A DNA stretch of 64,000 nt from Cupriavidus malaysiensis (GCF_001854325.1 NZ_CP017754.1:1488001-1552000); one strand, 5' to 3'. Counted from the first letter of the stretch, positions 18,589 to 29,160 are shown. Numbers and translations: made by a program. Notes: generated by a model from the letters alone, not told the origin.

Positions 18589-19728
18589 CTACGGTGCGTA
18601 GCGGATCCGGTAGATGGCACCGGCGAAGTCGTCGCTGACCAGCAGGGAGCCGTCGGGTGCGACCTGCACGTCGACCGGGCGGCCCCAAGGCTTGCCCCGG
18701 CGCAGCCAGCCCTCCGCGAACACCTGTTGGCCGGTGACCTTGCCCTGTTGATCCAGCATCACCCGTACCACCCGGTAGCCGACTGGTGTGCTGCGGTTCC
18801 AGCTGCCGTGCTCGGCGATGAAGATCGTATTGCGCCGGTATTCCGGCGGAAACGCATTGCCTGTGTAGAAGCGCATGCCAAGGGCGGCGACATGGGCGCC
18901 GAGCTTGGCGGCGGGCGGCGCGAATTCCGAGCACGGGCGCTGCTTGCCGAATTCGGGATCGGGGATGTCGCCGGCATGGCAGTAGGGGTAGCCGAAGTGC
19001 TGGCCGGGGCGGGACAGGCGGTTGAGTTCGTCGTCGGGCTGGTCATCGCCCATCCAGTCCCGTCCGTTGTCGGTGAACCAGAATTCACCGGAAGCCGGAT
19101 TCCAGTCGAATCCCACGCTGTTGCGCACCCCCTTGGCCACGACCTGCAGGTCGGAGCCGTCGGGCCGCATCTTCATGATATTGGCGTAGCGGTTCTCGTC
19201 CGGCGCGCAGATATTGCAGGGCGCGCCGACCGGCACGTAGAGGTAGCCATCGGGTCCGAAAGCGATGAATTTCCAGCCGTGGTGAGTCTCGCTCGGAAAA
19301 CGGTCGCTGACCGTCACCGGCTGCGGCGGGTCGTCCAGGCGTGCCTCGATCCCATCCAGCCGGACAATGCGCGAAACCGAGGAAGCGTAGAGCGCGCCGT
19401 TGCGGAAAGCGACGCCGACCGGCATGGTCAGGTCGCTGGCAATGGTGCGCACCCGTGGCCGCGGCCCCAGCGGATCGGAGATGGCGTAGACTTTTCCTTT
19501 TGCACTTGTGCCGACGAAGAGTGTGCCGCCCGGTGAGAACGTCATGCCGCGGGCATCCGGCACCTTGTCGCTGAGCAGTTCGATGTGGAAGCCCGGCGGC
19601 AGTTTGATCTCGTTGAGCGGGAGGGCCGCCCGCACTGGGGCAGCCAGGCACAGCATGCAGGGGAGCAGGGCGGCGCTGCGCCAGGCGGCCAGCGCGCGGC
19701 CCGGGTGGAAGTGCGGCAGGATCCTCAT
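18589..19728 (-). CDS. PQQ-dependent sugar dehydrogenase (sorbosone dehydrogenase family), exported
   Basis: A 379-residue periplasmic six-bladed beta-propeller of the L-sorbosone/soluble glucose dehydrogenase family. An N-terminal signal (residues 10-35, LAAWRSAALLPCMLCLAAPVRA) is followed by the family start LPPGFHIELLSDKVPDARGM. The central FTDNGRDWMGDDQPDDELNRL segment corresponds to the metal and PQQ region, and the C-terminus has APDGSLLVSDDFAGAIYRI. Many members oxidise sugars or aldoses through PQQ; the true substrate is not known. GGAG eight bases before ATG 19728 fixes the start. Confidence 0.88.
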   Translation of the reverse strand: MRILPHFHPGRALAAWRSAALLPCMLCLAAPVRAALPLNEIKLPPGFHIELLSDKVPDARGMTFSPGGTLFVGTSAKGKVYAISDPLGPRPRVRTIASDLTMPVGVAFRNGALYASSVSRIVRLDGIEARLDDPPQPVTVSDRFPSETHHGWKFIAFGPDGYLYVPVGAPCNICAPDENRYANIMKMRPDGSDLQVVAKGVRNSVGFDWNPASGEFWFTDNGRDWMGDDQPDDELNRLSRPGQHFGYPYCHAGDIPDPEFGKQRPCSEFAPPAAKLGAHVAALGMRFYTGNAFPPEYRRNTIFIAEHGSWNRSTPVGYRVVRVMLDQQGKVTGQQVFAEGWLRRGKPWGRPVDVQVAPDGSLLVSDDFAGAIYRIRYAP

Positions 19729-19797
19729 GATGCGCTCCTTCGCAGGGGTTCCCGCCACCATGCCTGCCCTGCCGTGCACAGTCAATTGGCTAAGTGT

Positions 19798-19826
19798 TTG
19801 TTTGGCCTTGAGAATTGGGCTATACT
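19798..19826 (+). promoter_or_regulatory. Promoter of the rpsP-rimM-trmD-rplS operon
   Basis: A -35 hexamer TTGTTT (19798-19803) and -10 hexamer TATACT (19821-19826) are separated by an ideal 17 bases. Transcription would begin near 19833, about 39 bases before rpsP. A good sigma-70 promoter for this operon. Confidence 0.7.
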
Positions 19827-19871
19827 CTCGTGTTTCGTGTTCGAACACCCCGTTTTCTGAGGAATTCATCC

Positions 19872-20126
19872 ATGGTCGTCATCCGTCTGGCTCGCGGCGG
19901 CAGCAAAAAGCGCCCGTTCTTCAACATCGTCGCTACCGACTCGCGTAACCGCCGTGATGGCCGTTTCATCGAGCGTATCGGCTTCTACAACCCCCTGGCT
20001 GCCGACGGCGCCGAAGGCCTGCGCGTTGTCGCCGACCGCCTGACCTACTGGCAAGGCGTCGGTGCCCAGCTGTCGCCGACCGTGGCGCGCCTGGTCAAGC
20101 AAGGCGCCGCCAAGGCCGCTGCCTGA
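19872..20126 (+). CDS. rpsP: 30S ribosomal protein S16
   Basis: 84-residue ribosomal protein that binds 16S rRNA early in 30S assembly. It starts [20 protein letters not shown] and contains the family signature [23 protein letters not shown] ribosome-binding site lies before the ATG. First gene of the classical rpsP-rimM-trmD-rplS operon. Confidence 0.98.
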   Translation: MVVIRLARGGSKKRPFFNIVATDSRNRRDGRFIERIGFYNPLAADGAEGLRVVADRLTYWQGVGAQLSPTVARLVKQGAAKAAA

Positions 20127-20204
20127 TCGGCTTGAGCCGGGAGATGCGCCTGGCCATGCCGTGTGCGTGGCTGGCAGTCTCCGGCACAGATCTGTCCTCC
20201 TGCC

Positions 20205-20861
20205 GTGACTGAACGCAAGCAGGGCGCCGCGCCGCGGCGGCCGTTGACTTCGCCCGCCGCCCCGCAGCCTGCCAGGTTGCCTGCGGCACTGGTTCATGCC
20301 GATGCCCTGCCGGAAGATCTGGTGGAGGTCGGCTACGTCGGTGCTGCCTATGGCATCCGTGGCTGGATCAAGGTCCAGCCGCATGCCCAGGACGCCGAAG
20401 CATTGCTGAATGCACGTCGCTGGTGGCTGCTCGCCGTACCGCGGCCCGGCCTCGCCGGCAGTGCGGATGCCGGGGTGCCGCCACTGTGCCTGAAGATCGC
20501 GCAGGCGCGCGAGCACAGCGGTACGGTGGTCGCGCAGGCTGCCGGCGTGGCAGACCGCAACCTGGCCGAGGCGCTCAAGGGGCGCCGCGTCTGGGTCCGT
20601 CGTGCCGACTTCCCGGCGCCGCAGGAAAACGAATTCTACTGGGTCGACCTGATCGGTTGTGCCGTCAGCAACGAGTCGGGGGAATCCCTCGGCGAGGTGT
20701 CCGGCCTGATCGACAATGGCGCGCACCAGATTCTGCAGGTCGCCTGCACGCTGCCCGATGGCAAGCCGGGCGAGCGTTTGATCCCCTTCGTCGATGCCTA
20801 TCTGCGCGAGGTCGATACAGCGGCCAGGCGCATCGTGGTGGACTGGGGGCTGGATTACTGA
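20205..20861 (+). CDS. rimM: Ribosome maturation factor RimM
   Basis: Assists late 30S head assembly and binds S19. About 218 residues from a GTG start at 20205; an in-frame GTG at 20163 is also possible, and neither has a clear ribosome-binding site. The N-terminal 30 residues are a basic, Ala/Pro-rich extension. The RimM core starts at [23 protein letters not shown], and the PRC-barrel part begins near [16 protein letters not shown] and ends with [22 protein letters not shown]. Operon position and motifs make the assignment secure. Confidence 0.95.
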   Translation: MTERKQGAAPRRPLTSPAAPQPARLPAALVHADALPEDLVEVGYVGAAYGIRGWIKVQPHAQDAEALLNARRWWLLAVPRPGLAGSADAGVPPLCLKIAQAREHSGTVVAQAAGVADRNLAEALKGRRVWVRRADFPAPQENEFYWVDLIGCAVSNESGESLGEVSGLIDNGAHQILQVACTLPDGKPGERLIPFVDAYLREVDTAARRIVVDWGLDY

Positions 20862-20902
20862 TTGGCCAGCCGCGCGGTGGCGGCGTGGTGGGGGAGGGGC
20901 GG

Positions 20903-21685
20903 ATGCAGTTCGATGTGATCACGCTGTTTCCCGAGATGTTTCGTGCGCTGACCGACTGGGGCATCACCAGCCGGGCAGCCCAGCAGCAGCGCTACGCGTT
21001 GCGGACCTGGAATCCGCGCGATTTCACCGCTGATAACTACCGCACGATCGATGATCGCCCGTACGGCGGCGGCCCCGGCATGGTGATGCTGGCCAAGCCG
21101 CTGGAGGACGCTCTCGATGCGGCGGCTGCCGTGCAGGCGCAGGCCGGCGTCGAGCGGCCGCATACGGTGCTGATGTCGCCGCAGGGCGCGCGCCTGGACC
21201 ATGCCAAGGTGATGGAACTGGTGCAGCGTCCCGGCCTGGTGCTGTTGTGCGGTCGCTACGAGGCGATCGACCAGCGCCTGATCGATCGGCGCGTGGATGA
21301 GGAAATCAGCCTCGGCGATTTCGTGCTGTCGGGCGGCGAATTGCCGGCCATGGCGCTGATCGACGCGGTGGTGCGACATCTGCCCGGCGTGCTGGGCGAT
21401 GCGCAGTCGGCGGTACAGGACAGTTTCGTCAATGGCCTGCTCGACTGTCCGCACTATACGCGGCCGGAAGTGTATGAAGGCGTGCGCGTACCCGAGATTC
21501 TCCTCGGTGGCCATCATGCCGAGATTGAAAAATGGCGGCGCCGTCAGGCGCTCGCCAACACCGCGAGCAAGCGTCCCGACCTGATCGAGGCGGCTCGCAA
21601 GCAGGGTTTGCTGACCCGCGCCGACGAGAAGTTTCTGTCGGAGTGGTCCGCGAAGGAAGGGCGGGAGCTCGCTCCCGCCAAGTGA
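20903..21685 (+). CDS. trmD: tRNA (guanine-N1-)-methyltransferase
   Basis: SPOUT methyltransferase forming m1G37 in tRNAs to prevent frameshifting. It is 260 residues. It begins [20 protein letters not shown], with the SAM-binding trefoil-knot segments [13 protein letters not shown] and [15 protein letters not shown]. The chosen ATG has a GGGGGAGGGG ribosome-binding region. It lies between rimM and rplS as expected. Confidence 0.97.
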   Translation: MQFDVITLFPEMFRALTDWGITSRAAQQQRYALRTWNPRDFTADNYRTIDDRPYGGGPGMVMLAKPLEDALDAAAAVQAQAGVERPHTVLMSPQGARLDHAKVMELVQRPGLVLLCGRYEAIDQRLIDRRVDEEISLGDFVLSGGELPAMALIDAVVRHLPGVLGDAQSAVQDSFVNGLLDCPHYTRPEVYEGVRVPEILLGGHHAEIEKWRRRQALANTASKRPDLIEAARKQGLLTRADEKFLSEWSAKEGRELAPAK

Positions 21686-21760
21686 AAACCCCATCCTCTG
21701 CCGGGGCCCGGGCAATGCCTGGGGCACACAACGCCGGTATGATGGTCTAGGAGAAAAACG

Positions 21761-22153
21761 ATGAACATCATCGAGCAAATCGAAAAGGACGAGATCGCTC
21801 GTCTGACCGCCAACAAGACCATTCCCGCGTTCGCCCCCGGCGACACCGTGGTGGTCAACGTGAACGTGGTGGAAGGTAACCGCAAGCGCGTGCAGGCGTA
21901 CGAAGGCGTCGTGATTGCCAAGCGCAACCGCGGCCTGAACTCGTCCTTCATCGTGCGCAAGATCTCGTCGGGTGAGGGCGTGGAACGTACGTTCCAGCTG
22001 TACTCGCCGCTGATCGCCGGCATCGAGGTGAAGCGCCGCGGCGACGTGCGCCGCGCCAAGCTGTACTACCTGCGCCAGCGCTCGGGCAAGTCGGCTCGTA
22101 TCAAGGAAAAGCTGGTTTCCAAGGCTTCGACCAAGGCAGCTGCCGCTCAGTAA
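21761..22153 (+). CDS. rplS: 50S ribosomal protein L19
   Basis: 130-residue protein at the 30S-50S interface. Family features include [29 protein letters not shown] and the C-terminal [20 protein letters not shown]. Last gene of the operon, closed by a terminator at 22195-22217. The tail is Lys/Ala-rich. Confidence 0.98.
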   Translation: MNIIEQIEKDEIARLTANKTIPAFAPGDTVVVNVNVVEGNRKRVQAYEGVVIAKRNRGLNSSFIVRKISSGEGVERTFQLYSPLIAGIEVKRRGDVRRAKLYYLRQRSGKSARIKEKLVSKASTKAAAAQ

Positions 22154-22194
22154 GGCGGTCACTCCGGCGGCTCCGGCCGTCGGCAGCTTTCCAG

Positions 22195-22217
22195 GGGCAC
22201 CTTCGGGTGCCCTTTTT
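22195..22217 (+). terminator. Rho-independent terminator after rplS
   Basis: Stem GGGCACC / GGTGCCC with a TTCG tetraloop followed by five T residues, 41 bases after the rplS stop. The UUCG-type loop is especially stable. Confidence 0.9.
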
Positions 22218-22274
22218 GCATGGTTGCGGCCGCCTCATATGCTGCGGCGCGGCTTCTGTCATACTACTGCCGCT

Positions 22275-22955
22275 ATGCGCCCTGCCTTTGATCCCGAAGC
22301 CCTTCCCGTCCTCGATACCGATACGCGCCACCCGGCGATCGCCGCTTCGCGGCTGCAGCCGGGCTTCATCCGGCAGCGCCTGCAGCTGCCACCCCCCTGG
22401 CAGCCCGAACTGGTCGACGATTCCCGCGCCAACGACCGCGGCCGCGCCTTGCGCGATGCCGCCGTGCTGATGCCGCTGGTGGAGCGCGAGCATGGGCTGA
22501 CGGTGCTGCTGACCGAGCGCAATGCCAACCTGAGCGCGCATGCGGGCCAGATCAGCTTTCCCGGCGGCAGCTTCGACGTGACGGACCCGGACCGGATCAC
22601 GACCGCATTGCGCGAGACCGAGGAAGAGGTGGGGCTGCCGCGCAATTTCGTCGAGGTGGTCGGCACCCTGCCCGATTACATCACCGGCACCGGCTTCCTG
22701 GTCAGTCCGGTGGTGGGGCTGGTACGCGATGGCTTCACGCTGCGCCCGAATGCCGGCGAGGTGGCCGATGTGTTCGAGGTGCCCTTGTCATTTCTGATGG
22801 ACCCGGCCCACCACCAGCGCAGGCTGCTGCGCTGGGTCGACGGTGAGCGCATGTTCTATGCGATGCCGTTCCCGCGCGAGGGCGGCGGCCACCGTTTCAT
22901 CTGGGGGGCGACCGCGGCGATGCTGCGCAACCTCTACCACCTGCTGGCTGCCTGA
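22275..22955 (+). CDS. Nudix hydrolase, CoA pyrophosphatase type
   Basis: A 226-residue Nudix enzyme of the CoA diphosphatase branch (NudL/YeaB-like), which cleaves CoA and derivatives to 4'-phosphopantetheine and 3',5'-ADP. The Nudix box spans residues 97-121: GGSF, then ALRETEEEVGL with the metal-binding Glu cluster. The extra upstream motif LLTERNANLSAHAGQISFPGG is typical of CoA pyrophosphatases. The start has no Shine-Dalgarno and may be leaderless. It is separated from rplS by a terminator. Confidence 0.88.
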   Translation: MRPAFDPEALPVLDTDTRHPAIAASRLQPGFIRQRLQLPPPWQPELVDDSRANDRGRALRDAAVLMPLVEREHGLTVLLTERNANLSAHAGQISFPGGSFDVTDPDRITTALRETEEEVGLPRNFVEVVGTLPDYITGTGFLVSPVVGLVRDGFTLRPNAGEVADVFEVPLSFLMDPAHHQRRLLRWVDGERMFYAMPFPREGGGHRFIWGATAAMLRNLYHLLAA

Positions 22956-22987
22956 GGCGCGGGCCCGCGCCGGGGGCGCGGCCGGGT

Positions 22988-23830
22988 TCAGGCGGCGGCC
23001 TGGCCGGCGGCGCAGTGAGGGCAGCTCTGGCCGACCACGTAGAGCGGGCTCTGCTGCTCCTCGGCGGTGACCACCGCGCGGCAGGCGAAGCATTGCTTGG
23101 GGCCGGCCGGTTCCAGCTGCGGGTTCAGTGCGGTGCGGTAGTCGAAGACGAAGCAATCGCCCTGGTAGTGGCTGCCACCGACTTCCTCGAAGTACTTCAG
23201 GATGCCGCCCTCGAGCTGGTAGACGTGCTCGACGCCGACTTCCTGCATATGGATGGCGGCCTTCTCGCAGCGGATTCCGCCGGTGCAGAACGACACCACT
23301 GTCTTGCCTTCCAGTTCGGCCCGATGCGCGGCGACCTCGGCAGGGAAGTCGCTGAACTTGTGGATGCCGTACTCGACTGCCCCGGCAAAGGTCCCCACCG
23401 CCACCTCGAAGGCATTGCGCGTATCCAGCATCACAACCGGGCGCCCGGCGTCGTCATGGCCCTGGTCCAGCCAGCGCTTCAGCTCGACCGGTGCCACCGA
23501 TGGCGCGCGCCCCTCTTCCGGGCGGATCAGCGGCATCTTCATGGTGATGATTTCCTTCTTCAGGCGCACCAGCATGCGCTTGAAGGGCTGGGTGTCCGAC
23601 ACGCTTTCCTTGGGCGCCAGGTCGGCGAAGCGCGCATCCGCGCGCAGCCAGCCGACGACCTCGTCGATGGCGGCGCGCGGGCCGGCCAGGAACAGGTTGA
23701 TACCTTCCGGCGCCAGCAGCACGGTACCCTTCAGGCCGGCGGCCTCACAGCGCTCGCGTAGTTGCTCGCGCAGCGTCTCGCGGTCTTCCAACGTGACGAA
23801 CTTGTAGGCGGAGATATTGATGATCTGCAT
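22988..23830 (-). CDS. trhO: tRNA uridine 5-oxyacetate synthesis hydroxylase, rhodanese-like (TrhO/YceA)
   Basis: Oxygen-dependent tRNA U34 hydroxylase forming ho5U. It is 280 residues: an N-terminal ferredoxin-like UPF0176 domain (1-95, starting [12 protein letters not shown]) and a rhodanese domain with the loop [12 protein letters not shown], active-site Cys182. The C-terminal part has two CxxC pairs (CFAC and CPHC), a zinc-ribbon-like tail seen in this family. It converges on the Nudix gene and diverges from dnaE. Confidence 0.92.
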   Translation of the reverse strand: MQIINISAYKFVTLEDRETLREQLRERCEAAGLKGTVLLAPEGINLFLAGPRAAIDEVVGWLRADARFADLAPKESVSDTQPFKRMLVRLKKEIITMKMPLIRPEEGRAPSVAPVELKRWLDQGHDDAGRPVVMLDTRNAFEVAVGTFAGAVEYGIHKFSDFPAEVAAHRAELEGKTVVSFCTGGIRCEKAAIHMQEVGVEHVYQLEGGILKYFEEVGGSHYQGDCFVFDYRTALNPQLEPAGPKQCFACRAVVTAEEQQSPLYVVGQSCPHCAAGQAAA

Positions 23831-24062
23831 GACGGCGCGTATCGATGCGCAGGCGCCGCCACGCGCGTTCTCGCTATGCGGGCGGTAACTGCCTGATTGG
23901 AAAGGCGAAATTATAGCGCCACGGGGCCGGGTGGCGCGCATGCCCCAGCGTCCTCGTCGGACTTGGCCCTGGGGGATGCCAGGCCAGGCGGGCGGGTGGC
24001 GGGGCCGGCCGCGGACACAAAGCCGTCAGCCAGGGCCGGCCGAGCCGGTACAATATCGCCCC

Positions 24063-27000
24063 ATGTCCGCACCCCGCTTCGTACACCTCCGCCTGCACTC
24101 CGAATATTCTGTCGTCGATGGCATCGTCCGCCTCGAGGACGCCGTCAAGGCCGCCGCGGCCGACGGCATGGGAGCGCTCGCCCTGACCGACCTCGCCAAC
24201 GCCTTCGGCCTGATCCGCTTCTACAAGGAAGCGCGCGGCGGCGGCGTCAAGCCGCTGGTCGGCGCCGACGTCTGGCTGACCAACGCCGATGACCGCGACA
24301 AGGCGCCGCGGCTGCAATTGCTGGTGCAGGACCGCCGCGGTTACCTGAACCTGTGTACCCTGCTGTCGCGTGCCTGGCTGGTCAACCAGTATCGCGGCCG
24401 CGCCGAGATCGACCCGGGCTGGTTCGAAGAGCCGGGCGAAGGCGGTGAGCCGCTGGCCACCGGCCTGATCGCGCTGTCCGGCGCCATGGGCGGCGACATC
24501 GGCATGGCGCTGGCCAACGGCAACCCGGCCGGCGCCGAACGTGCCGCGCAGCACTGGGCGGCACTTTTTCCGCAGCGCTTCTATATCGAACTGCAGCGCG
24601 CCGGCCACGCCGGTACGGAAAGCTATGTGCAGCAGGCGGTGCAGCTGGCCGCCGCACTGCGGCTGCCGGTGGTGGCCACGCATCCGGTGCAGTTCATGAC
24701 ACCGGACGACTACACGGCGCACGAGGCCCGCACCTGCATCGCCGAGGGCGAGCTGCTGGCCAACCCGCGCCGCACGCGCCGCTTCACCACCGACCAGTAC
24801 TTCAAGACACAGGACGAGATGTGCGCGCTGTTCGCCGACATCCCGTCGGCGCTGCAGAACACCGTCGAGATCGCGCGCCGCTGCAACCTGACGCTGGAAC
24901 TGGGCAAGCCGCGCCTGCCGCTGTTCCCGACGCCGGACGGCATGTCGCTCGACGACTACCTGGTGCACATGGCCAAGGAAGGCCTGGAGAAGCGCCTCGA
25001 AATCCTGTTCCCGGATGCGGCCGAGCGCGAGGCGAAGCGGCCCGAGTATTACGAGCGGCTGGAATTCGAGACCGGCACCATCATCAAGATGGGCTTCCCC
25101 GGCTACTTCCTGATCGTGGCGGACTTCATCAACTGGGCCAAGAACAACGGCGTGCCGGTGGGTCCGGGGCGGGGCTCCGGGGCTGGTTCGCTGGTCGCCT
25201 ACGCGCTGGGCATCACCGATCTCGACCCGCTCAAGTACGCGCTGCTGTTCGAGCGTTTCCTGAACCCGGAGCGGGTGTCGATGCCCGACTTCGATATCGA
25301 CTTCTGCCAGCACGGGCGCGATCGCGTGATCACCTACGTGAAGGAGAAGTATGGCAAGGACGCGGTGTCGCAGATTGCCACCTTCGGCACCATGGCGGCC
25401 AAGGCGGCGGTGCGCGACGTGGGCCGCGTGCTTGACCTGGGCTACGGCTTCGTCGACGGCGTCGCCAAGCTGATTCCGTTCAAGCCGGGCAAACTGGTCA
25501 CCATCGAGGAAGCGAAGAAAGAAGAGCCGCTGCTGACCGAGCGCGAGAACAACGAGGAAGAGGTCCGCCAGTTGCTGGAGCTGGCACAGCGCGTCGAGGG
25601 CATGACGCGCAACGTCGGCATGCACGCCGGCGGCGTGCTGATCGCACCCGGCAAGCTGACCGACTTCTGTCCGCTCTACACGCAGGGCGACGACGGTGGC
25701 GTGGTCAGCCAGTACGACAAGGATGACGTCGAGGCCGCCGGCCTGGTCAAGTTCGACTTCCTGGGCCTGACCACGCTGACCATCCTCGACTGGGCCGAGC
25801 GCTACATCCGGCGCCTCGACCCCAGCAAGGCCGACTGGAACTGCAGCCAGATTCCGCTCGCCGACGCCCCTGCCTTCGATATCCTGAAGACCGCCAATAC
25901 GGTGGCGGTGTTCCAGCTGGAAAGCCGCGGCATGCAGGGCATGCTGAAGGATGCCAAGCCCGACCGCTTCGAGGACATCATCGCACTGGTGGCACTCTAC
26001 CGCCCGGGCCCGATGGACCTGATCCCCAGCTTCTGCGCGCGCAAGCACGGCCGCGAGAAGGTGGAGTACCCGGATCCGCGCGTCGAGCCGGTGCTCAAGG
26101 AGACCTACGGCATCATGGTCTACCAGGAGCAGGTGATGCAGATGGCGCAGATCATCGGCGGCTACTCGCTGGGCGGCGCCGACCTGCTGCGCCGCGCCAT
26201 GGGCAAGAAGAAGCCCGAGGAAATGGCCAAGCATCGCGAGCTGTTCCGCGAAGGGGCCGACAAGAACGGCCTGAGCGGCGAGAAGGCCGACGAGATCTTC
26301 GACCTGATGGAGAAGTTCGCGGGCTACGGCTTCAACAAGTCGCACGCGGCCGCCTACGCTCTGCTGGCCTACTACACGGCCTGGCTCAAGGCGCACCACC
26401 CGGCCGAATTCATGGCAGCCAACATGTCGCTGGCGATGGACGACACCGACAAGGTGAAGATCCTGTTCGAGGACTGCAAGCTGAACGGACTCAAGCTGCT
26501 GCCGCCGGACATCAATGCCAGCGAATACCGTTTCGCCCCGACCGACGCCAAGACCATCCGCTACGGCCTGGGCGGCATCAAGGGCTCGGGGCAGGGTGCT
26601 ATCGAGGACATCCTGCGCGCGCGCGAGGAACGTCCCTTCGATGACCTGTTCGACTTCTGCGAGCGCGTCGATCGTCGCCAGGTCAACCGCCGCACCATGG
26701 AGGCACTGATCCGGGCAGGAGCCTTCGACAGCCTCAACAGCAACCGCGCGCAGATGCTGGCGTCGGTCTCGCGTGCGATGGAGGCGGCGGAACAGAAGGC
26801 GGAATCGGCCAATCAGGTATCGCTGTTCGACCTCATGGGTGACGCCGGCGATGCGCACAAGCCGGAGCTGGTCGACGAGCCGTTCTGGCCGCCCAAGCGC
26901 ACGCTGCAGGAAGAAAAGCAGGCACTCGGCTACTACTTCTCCGGCCACTTGTTCGATGCCTACCGCGACGAAGTCCGGCGCTTCGTCAAGGGCACACTGG

Positions 27001-27563
27001 CCGCGCTGGAGAAGGAGGTGCAGGGTAACGGCGGCGGCTACGGCCGCGACGTGCGCGGCAAGACCATCGCCGGCGTGATCACCGGCATCCGTACCCAGAT
27101 GACCCAGCGCGGCAAGATGCTGATCGTGCTGGTCGACGATGGCACGGCGCAGATCGAGATGACAGTCTTCAACGAGCTGTTCGACGCCAACCGCCACATG
27201 TTCAAGGAAGACGAACTGCTGATCGCCACCGGCAACGCGCGCCACGACACCTTTACCGGCGGCGTGCGCTTTACCGCGGAATCGGTGCTGGACCTGGTCG
27301 CCGCCCGCGGCCGTTTTGCCGAAGCGGTCGCTTTGTCCTTCAACGGCAATGCGTCGCTGCAGCGGCTGCGCGAATTGCTGACGCCGCACCTGGCCGGCGA
27401 GGCCGGCGGCCCCGGACTGCCGGTGCGTGTCAGCTACGCCGCCGCCAGTGCGCAATGCGAGGCCATCCTCGGCCGGCAGTGGGCAGTGACGCCGTCGGAC
27501 GAGGCGCTCGCCAGCTTCCGCGAGGCCTTGTCGAGCGAGAATGTCAGCATGGTCTATGGTTGA
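24063..27563 (+). CDS. dnaE: DNA polymerase III alpha subunit
   Basis: Catalytic subunit of the replicative polymerase. It is 1,166 residues, the usual size. The N-terminal PHP domain starts FVHLRLHSEYSVVDG; the polymerase core has PVGPGRGSGAGSLVAYALGI and the catalytic aspartates Asp409 and Asp411 in MPDFDIDFC. The helix-hairpin-helix, beta-clamp-binding and OB-fold (ITGIRTQMTQRGKMLIVLVDDG) regions follow in order. There is no clear Shine-Dalgarno; a TACAAT hexamer sits 15 bases upstream, so the transcript may be leaderless. Confidence 0.98.
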   Translation: MSAPRFVHLRLHSEYSVVDGIVRLEDAVKAAAADGMGALALTDLANAFGLIRFYKEARGGGVKPLVGADVWLTNADDRDKAPRLQLLVQDRRGYLNLCTLLSRAWLVNQYRGRAEIDPGWFEEPGEGGEPLATGLIALSGAMGGDIGMALANGNPAGAERAAQHWAALFPQRFYIELQRAGHAGTESYVQQAVQLAAALRLPVVATHPVQFMTPDDYTAHEARTCIAEGELLANPRRTRRFTTDQYFKTQDEMCALFADIPSALQNTVEIARRCNLTLELGKPRLPLFPTPDGMSLDDYLVHMAKEGLEKRLEILFPDAAEREAKRPEYYERLEFETGTIIKMGFPGYFLIVADFINWAKNNGVPVGPGRGSGAGSLVAYALGITDLDPLKYALLFERFLNPERVSMPDFDIDFCQHGRDRVITYVKEKYGKDAVSQIATFGTMAAKAAVRDVGRVLDLGYGFVDGVAKLIPFKPGKLVTIEEAKKEEPLLTERENNEEEVRQLLELAQRVEGMTRNVGMHAGGVLIAPGKLTDFCPLYTQGDDGGVVSQYDKDDVEAAGLVKFDFLGLTTLTILDWAERYIRRLDPSKADWNCSQIPLADAPAFDILKTANTVAVFQLESRGMQGMLKDAKPDRFEDIIALVALYRPGPMDLIPSFCARKHGREKVEYPDPRVEPVLKETYGIMVYQEQVMQMAQIIGGYSLGGADLLRRAMGKKKPEEMAKHRELFREGADKNGLSGEKADEIFDLMEKFAGYGFNKSHAAAYALLAYYTAWLKAHHPAEFMAANMSLAMDDTDKVKILFEDCKLNGLKLLPPDINASEYRFAPTDAKTIRYGLGGIKGSGQGAIEDILRAREERPFDDLFDFCERVDRRQVNRRTMEALIRAGAFDSLNSNRAQMLASVSRAMEAAEQKAESANQVSLFDLMGDAGDAHKPELVDEPFWPPKRTLQEEKQALGYYFSGHLFDAYRDEVRRFVKGTLAALEKEVQGNGGGYGRDVRGKTIAGVITGIRTQMTQRGKMLIVLVDDGTAQIEMTVFNELFDANRHMFKEDELLIATGNARHDTFTGGVRFTAESVLDLVAARGRFAEAVALSFNGNASLQRLRELLTPHLAGEAGGPGLPVRVSYAAASAQCEAILGRQWAVTPSDEALASFREALSSENVSMVYG

Positions 27564-27623
27564 GGCAAGGGTTTCCGCCAACCGTCCCGCGGCCGTCTGG
27601 CGCTGGACGGCCTGGAGTCTGCA

Positions 27624-28883
27624 TTGCCAGCCCATGCTCCCCTTACCGCCAGCCTGAATCGATTCCACGTGCCTGCGCTTTTCCCACCTGCCCGCCCGCC
27701 CCGTACGATCCTCGTGGTGGCCACGCGCCGTATCGGCGATGTTCTGCTGACGACGCCGATCGTACGCTCGCTCAAGGCGCGCTGGCCCGAGGCTCAGATC
27801 GATATGCTCGTTTTCCGGGGCACCGAAGGTGTACTCGAGAACAATCCGGATGTCCGTCGGGTGATCGTGGTAGCGCAGCGTGCCCGTCTCGGCGAGCGTT
27901 TGCGCGATGCCGCACGCGTCTGGCGGCGCTACGACCTGGCCTGCGCGGCGCTCAGCTCTGACCGTCCGCGCTTCTATGCCTGGTTTGCTGGCCGCCGGCG
28001 CGCCGGGCTGGTCGATCCTGAGCGCGTCACATGGTGGACGCGGTTGATGTTGCACCGTATCGCTTTGAATCGCCACGAGTCGGAGCATACGGTGTCGAGC
28101 ACGCTTGCTCTGGCCCCGGCCATCGGCATCGAGCCGGTGCCCGAGGTCGTGGCGCCGGGCATCGGTACGGATCCGCAGCGCATCGCCCGTTTCGACGCGC
28201 TTTTCGCTGCGCCGGCCTATCGGCCAGGCCAGCCATTGGCGGTGCTGCATCCATACCCGATGTACGCGTACAAGCAGTGGCATGTCGACGGCTGGATCAC
28301 CGCCTGCGACTGGCTGCTCGGGCAAGGCTTCGCGGTAGCGCTTAGCGGCGGGCCGGCTGCGGGCGAACGCGAGTATGCCGAGGGTATCGCGGCAGGCGCC
28401 GCAGGGCCGGTCCTGAACCTGGTCGGGAAGCTATCTTTCGGCGAGAGCGCCGAGCTGTTCCGTCGCGCCAGCCTTTACATTGGTCCCGATACCGGTGCCA
28501 CCCACGTTGCCGCTGCGACGGGGACTCCGACCATCGCATTGTTCGGCCCATCCGATGCGGTGCGTTGGGGGCCCTGGCCGAAGGGGGGGGTGGCGGGCGG
28601 CGGCGATCCGTGGCCACTGCGTGGCTCTGGGCGTCGCGGCAATGTCTACCTACTGCAAGGCGAGGGCGAATGCGTGCCTTGCCGGCAGGAGGGCTGCGAG
28701 CGGCGCCTCGATAGCCTGAGCCGCTGCCTGACGGGAATGAGTCCGCAACGCGTAATCCAGGTCGCGGCGGAAATGCTCGGGCTGCCAGCCGGGAGCGCCG
28801 ACGCGATGGCAGGGCGCCAGCGCATCCAGCTTATCGAGGTCTCCCGCCCGGATGCCGCAGGGGATATGCGGTCCCGACCCTGA
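27624..28883 (+). CDS. GT9-family heptosyltransferase
   Basis: Glycosyltransferase family 9 (GT-B fold), transferring heptose from ADP-heptose in LPS core assembly at the cytosolic face of the membrane. The N-terminal signature TRRIGDVLLTTPIVRSLKARWP is near residue 35, and the donor-site region YIGPDTGATHVAAATGTPTIALFGPSD lies in the C-terminal half, followed by a cysteine-containing segment GEGECVPCRQEGC that is common in WaaQ-type members. I used TTG at 27624 because GGAG lies six bases upstream; GTG at 27669 is an alternative. It begins an outer-core cluster after dnaE; the 277-base spacer after it shows nothing. Confidence 0.85.
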   Translation: MPAHAPLTASLNRFHVPALFPPARPPRTILVVATRRIGDVLLTTPIVRSLKARWPEAQIDMLVFRGTEGVLENNPDVRRVIVVAQRARLGERLRDAARVWRRYDLACAALSSDRPRFYAWFAGRRRAGLVDPERVTWWTRLMLHRIALNRHESEHTVSSTLALAPAIGIEPVPEVVAPGIGTDPQRIARFDALFAAPAYRPGQPLAVLHPYPMYAYKQWHVDGWITACDWLLGQGFAVALSGGPAAGEREYAEGIAAGAAGPVLNLVGKLSFGESAELFRRASLYIGPDTGATHVAAATGTPTIALFGPSDAVRWGPWPKGGVAGGGDPWPLRGSGRRGNVYLLQGEGECVPCRQEGCERRLDSLSRCLTGMSPQRVIQVAAEMLGLPAGSADAMAGRQRIQLIEVSRPDAAGDMRSRP

Positions 28884-29160
28884 CGTTCGTCGCCTGCATC
28901 GCTCAGGTTTTTCCGCCGTCGCCTGCGCAATTTCCGAAATTTGCTAGTGGTGACAGCACGGTTCGCCCACGATGGCATGAAGATGCTATTGTGAAAGACT
29001 TGGTGTGCCGGCCGGTGCAAGCTTGCTGCGCGCCCGAAGCTTGTTCTGATGGTCCGGGCCGTGGCTTGAGCGGCCGGGTCGGCCGCTGCCCATTCCCGGA
29101 CTCCTTGTGTCGGCACACGTGCCGTAGCGTGCCAGATGCCGAGTTCGGCGGCGACAAGCC

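Noticed and set aside
23874..28325. Very long minus-strand open frame (over 1,400 codons) opposite dnaE and the GT9 gene
   Set aside because: It is antisense to dnaE, whose domains are complete. Its product is His/Gln/Arg/Ala-rich low-complexity sequence typical of GC-rich shadow frames.
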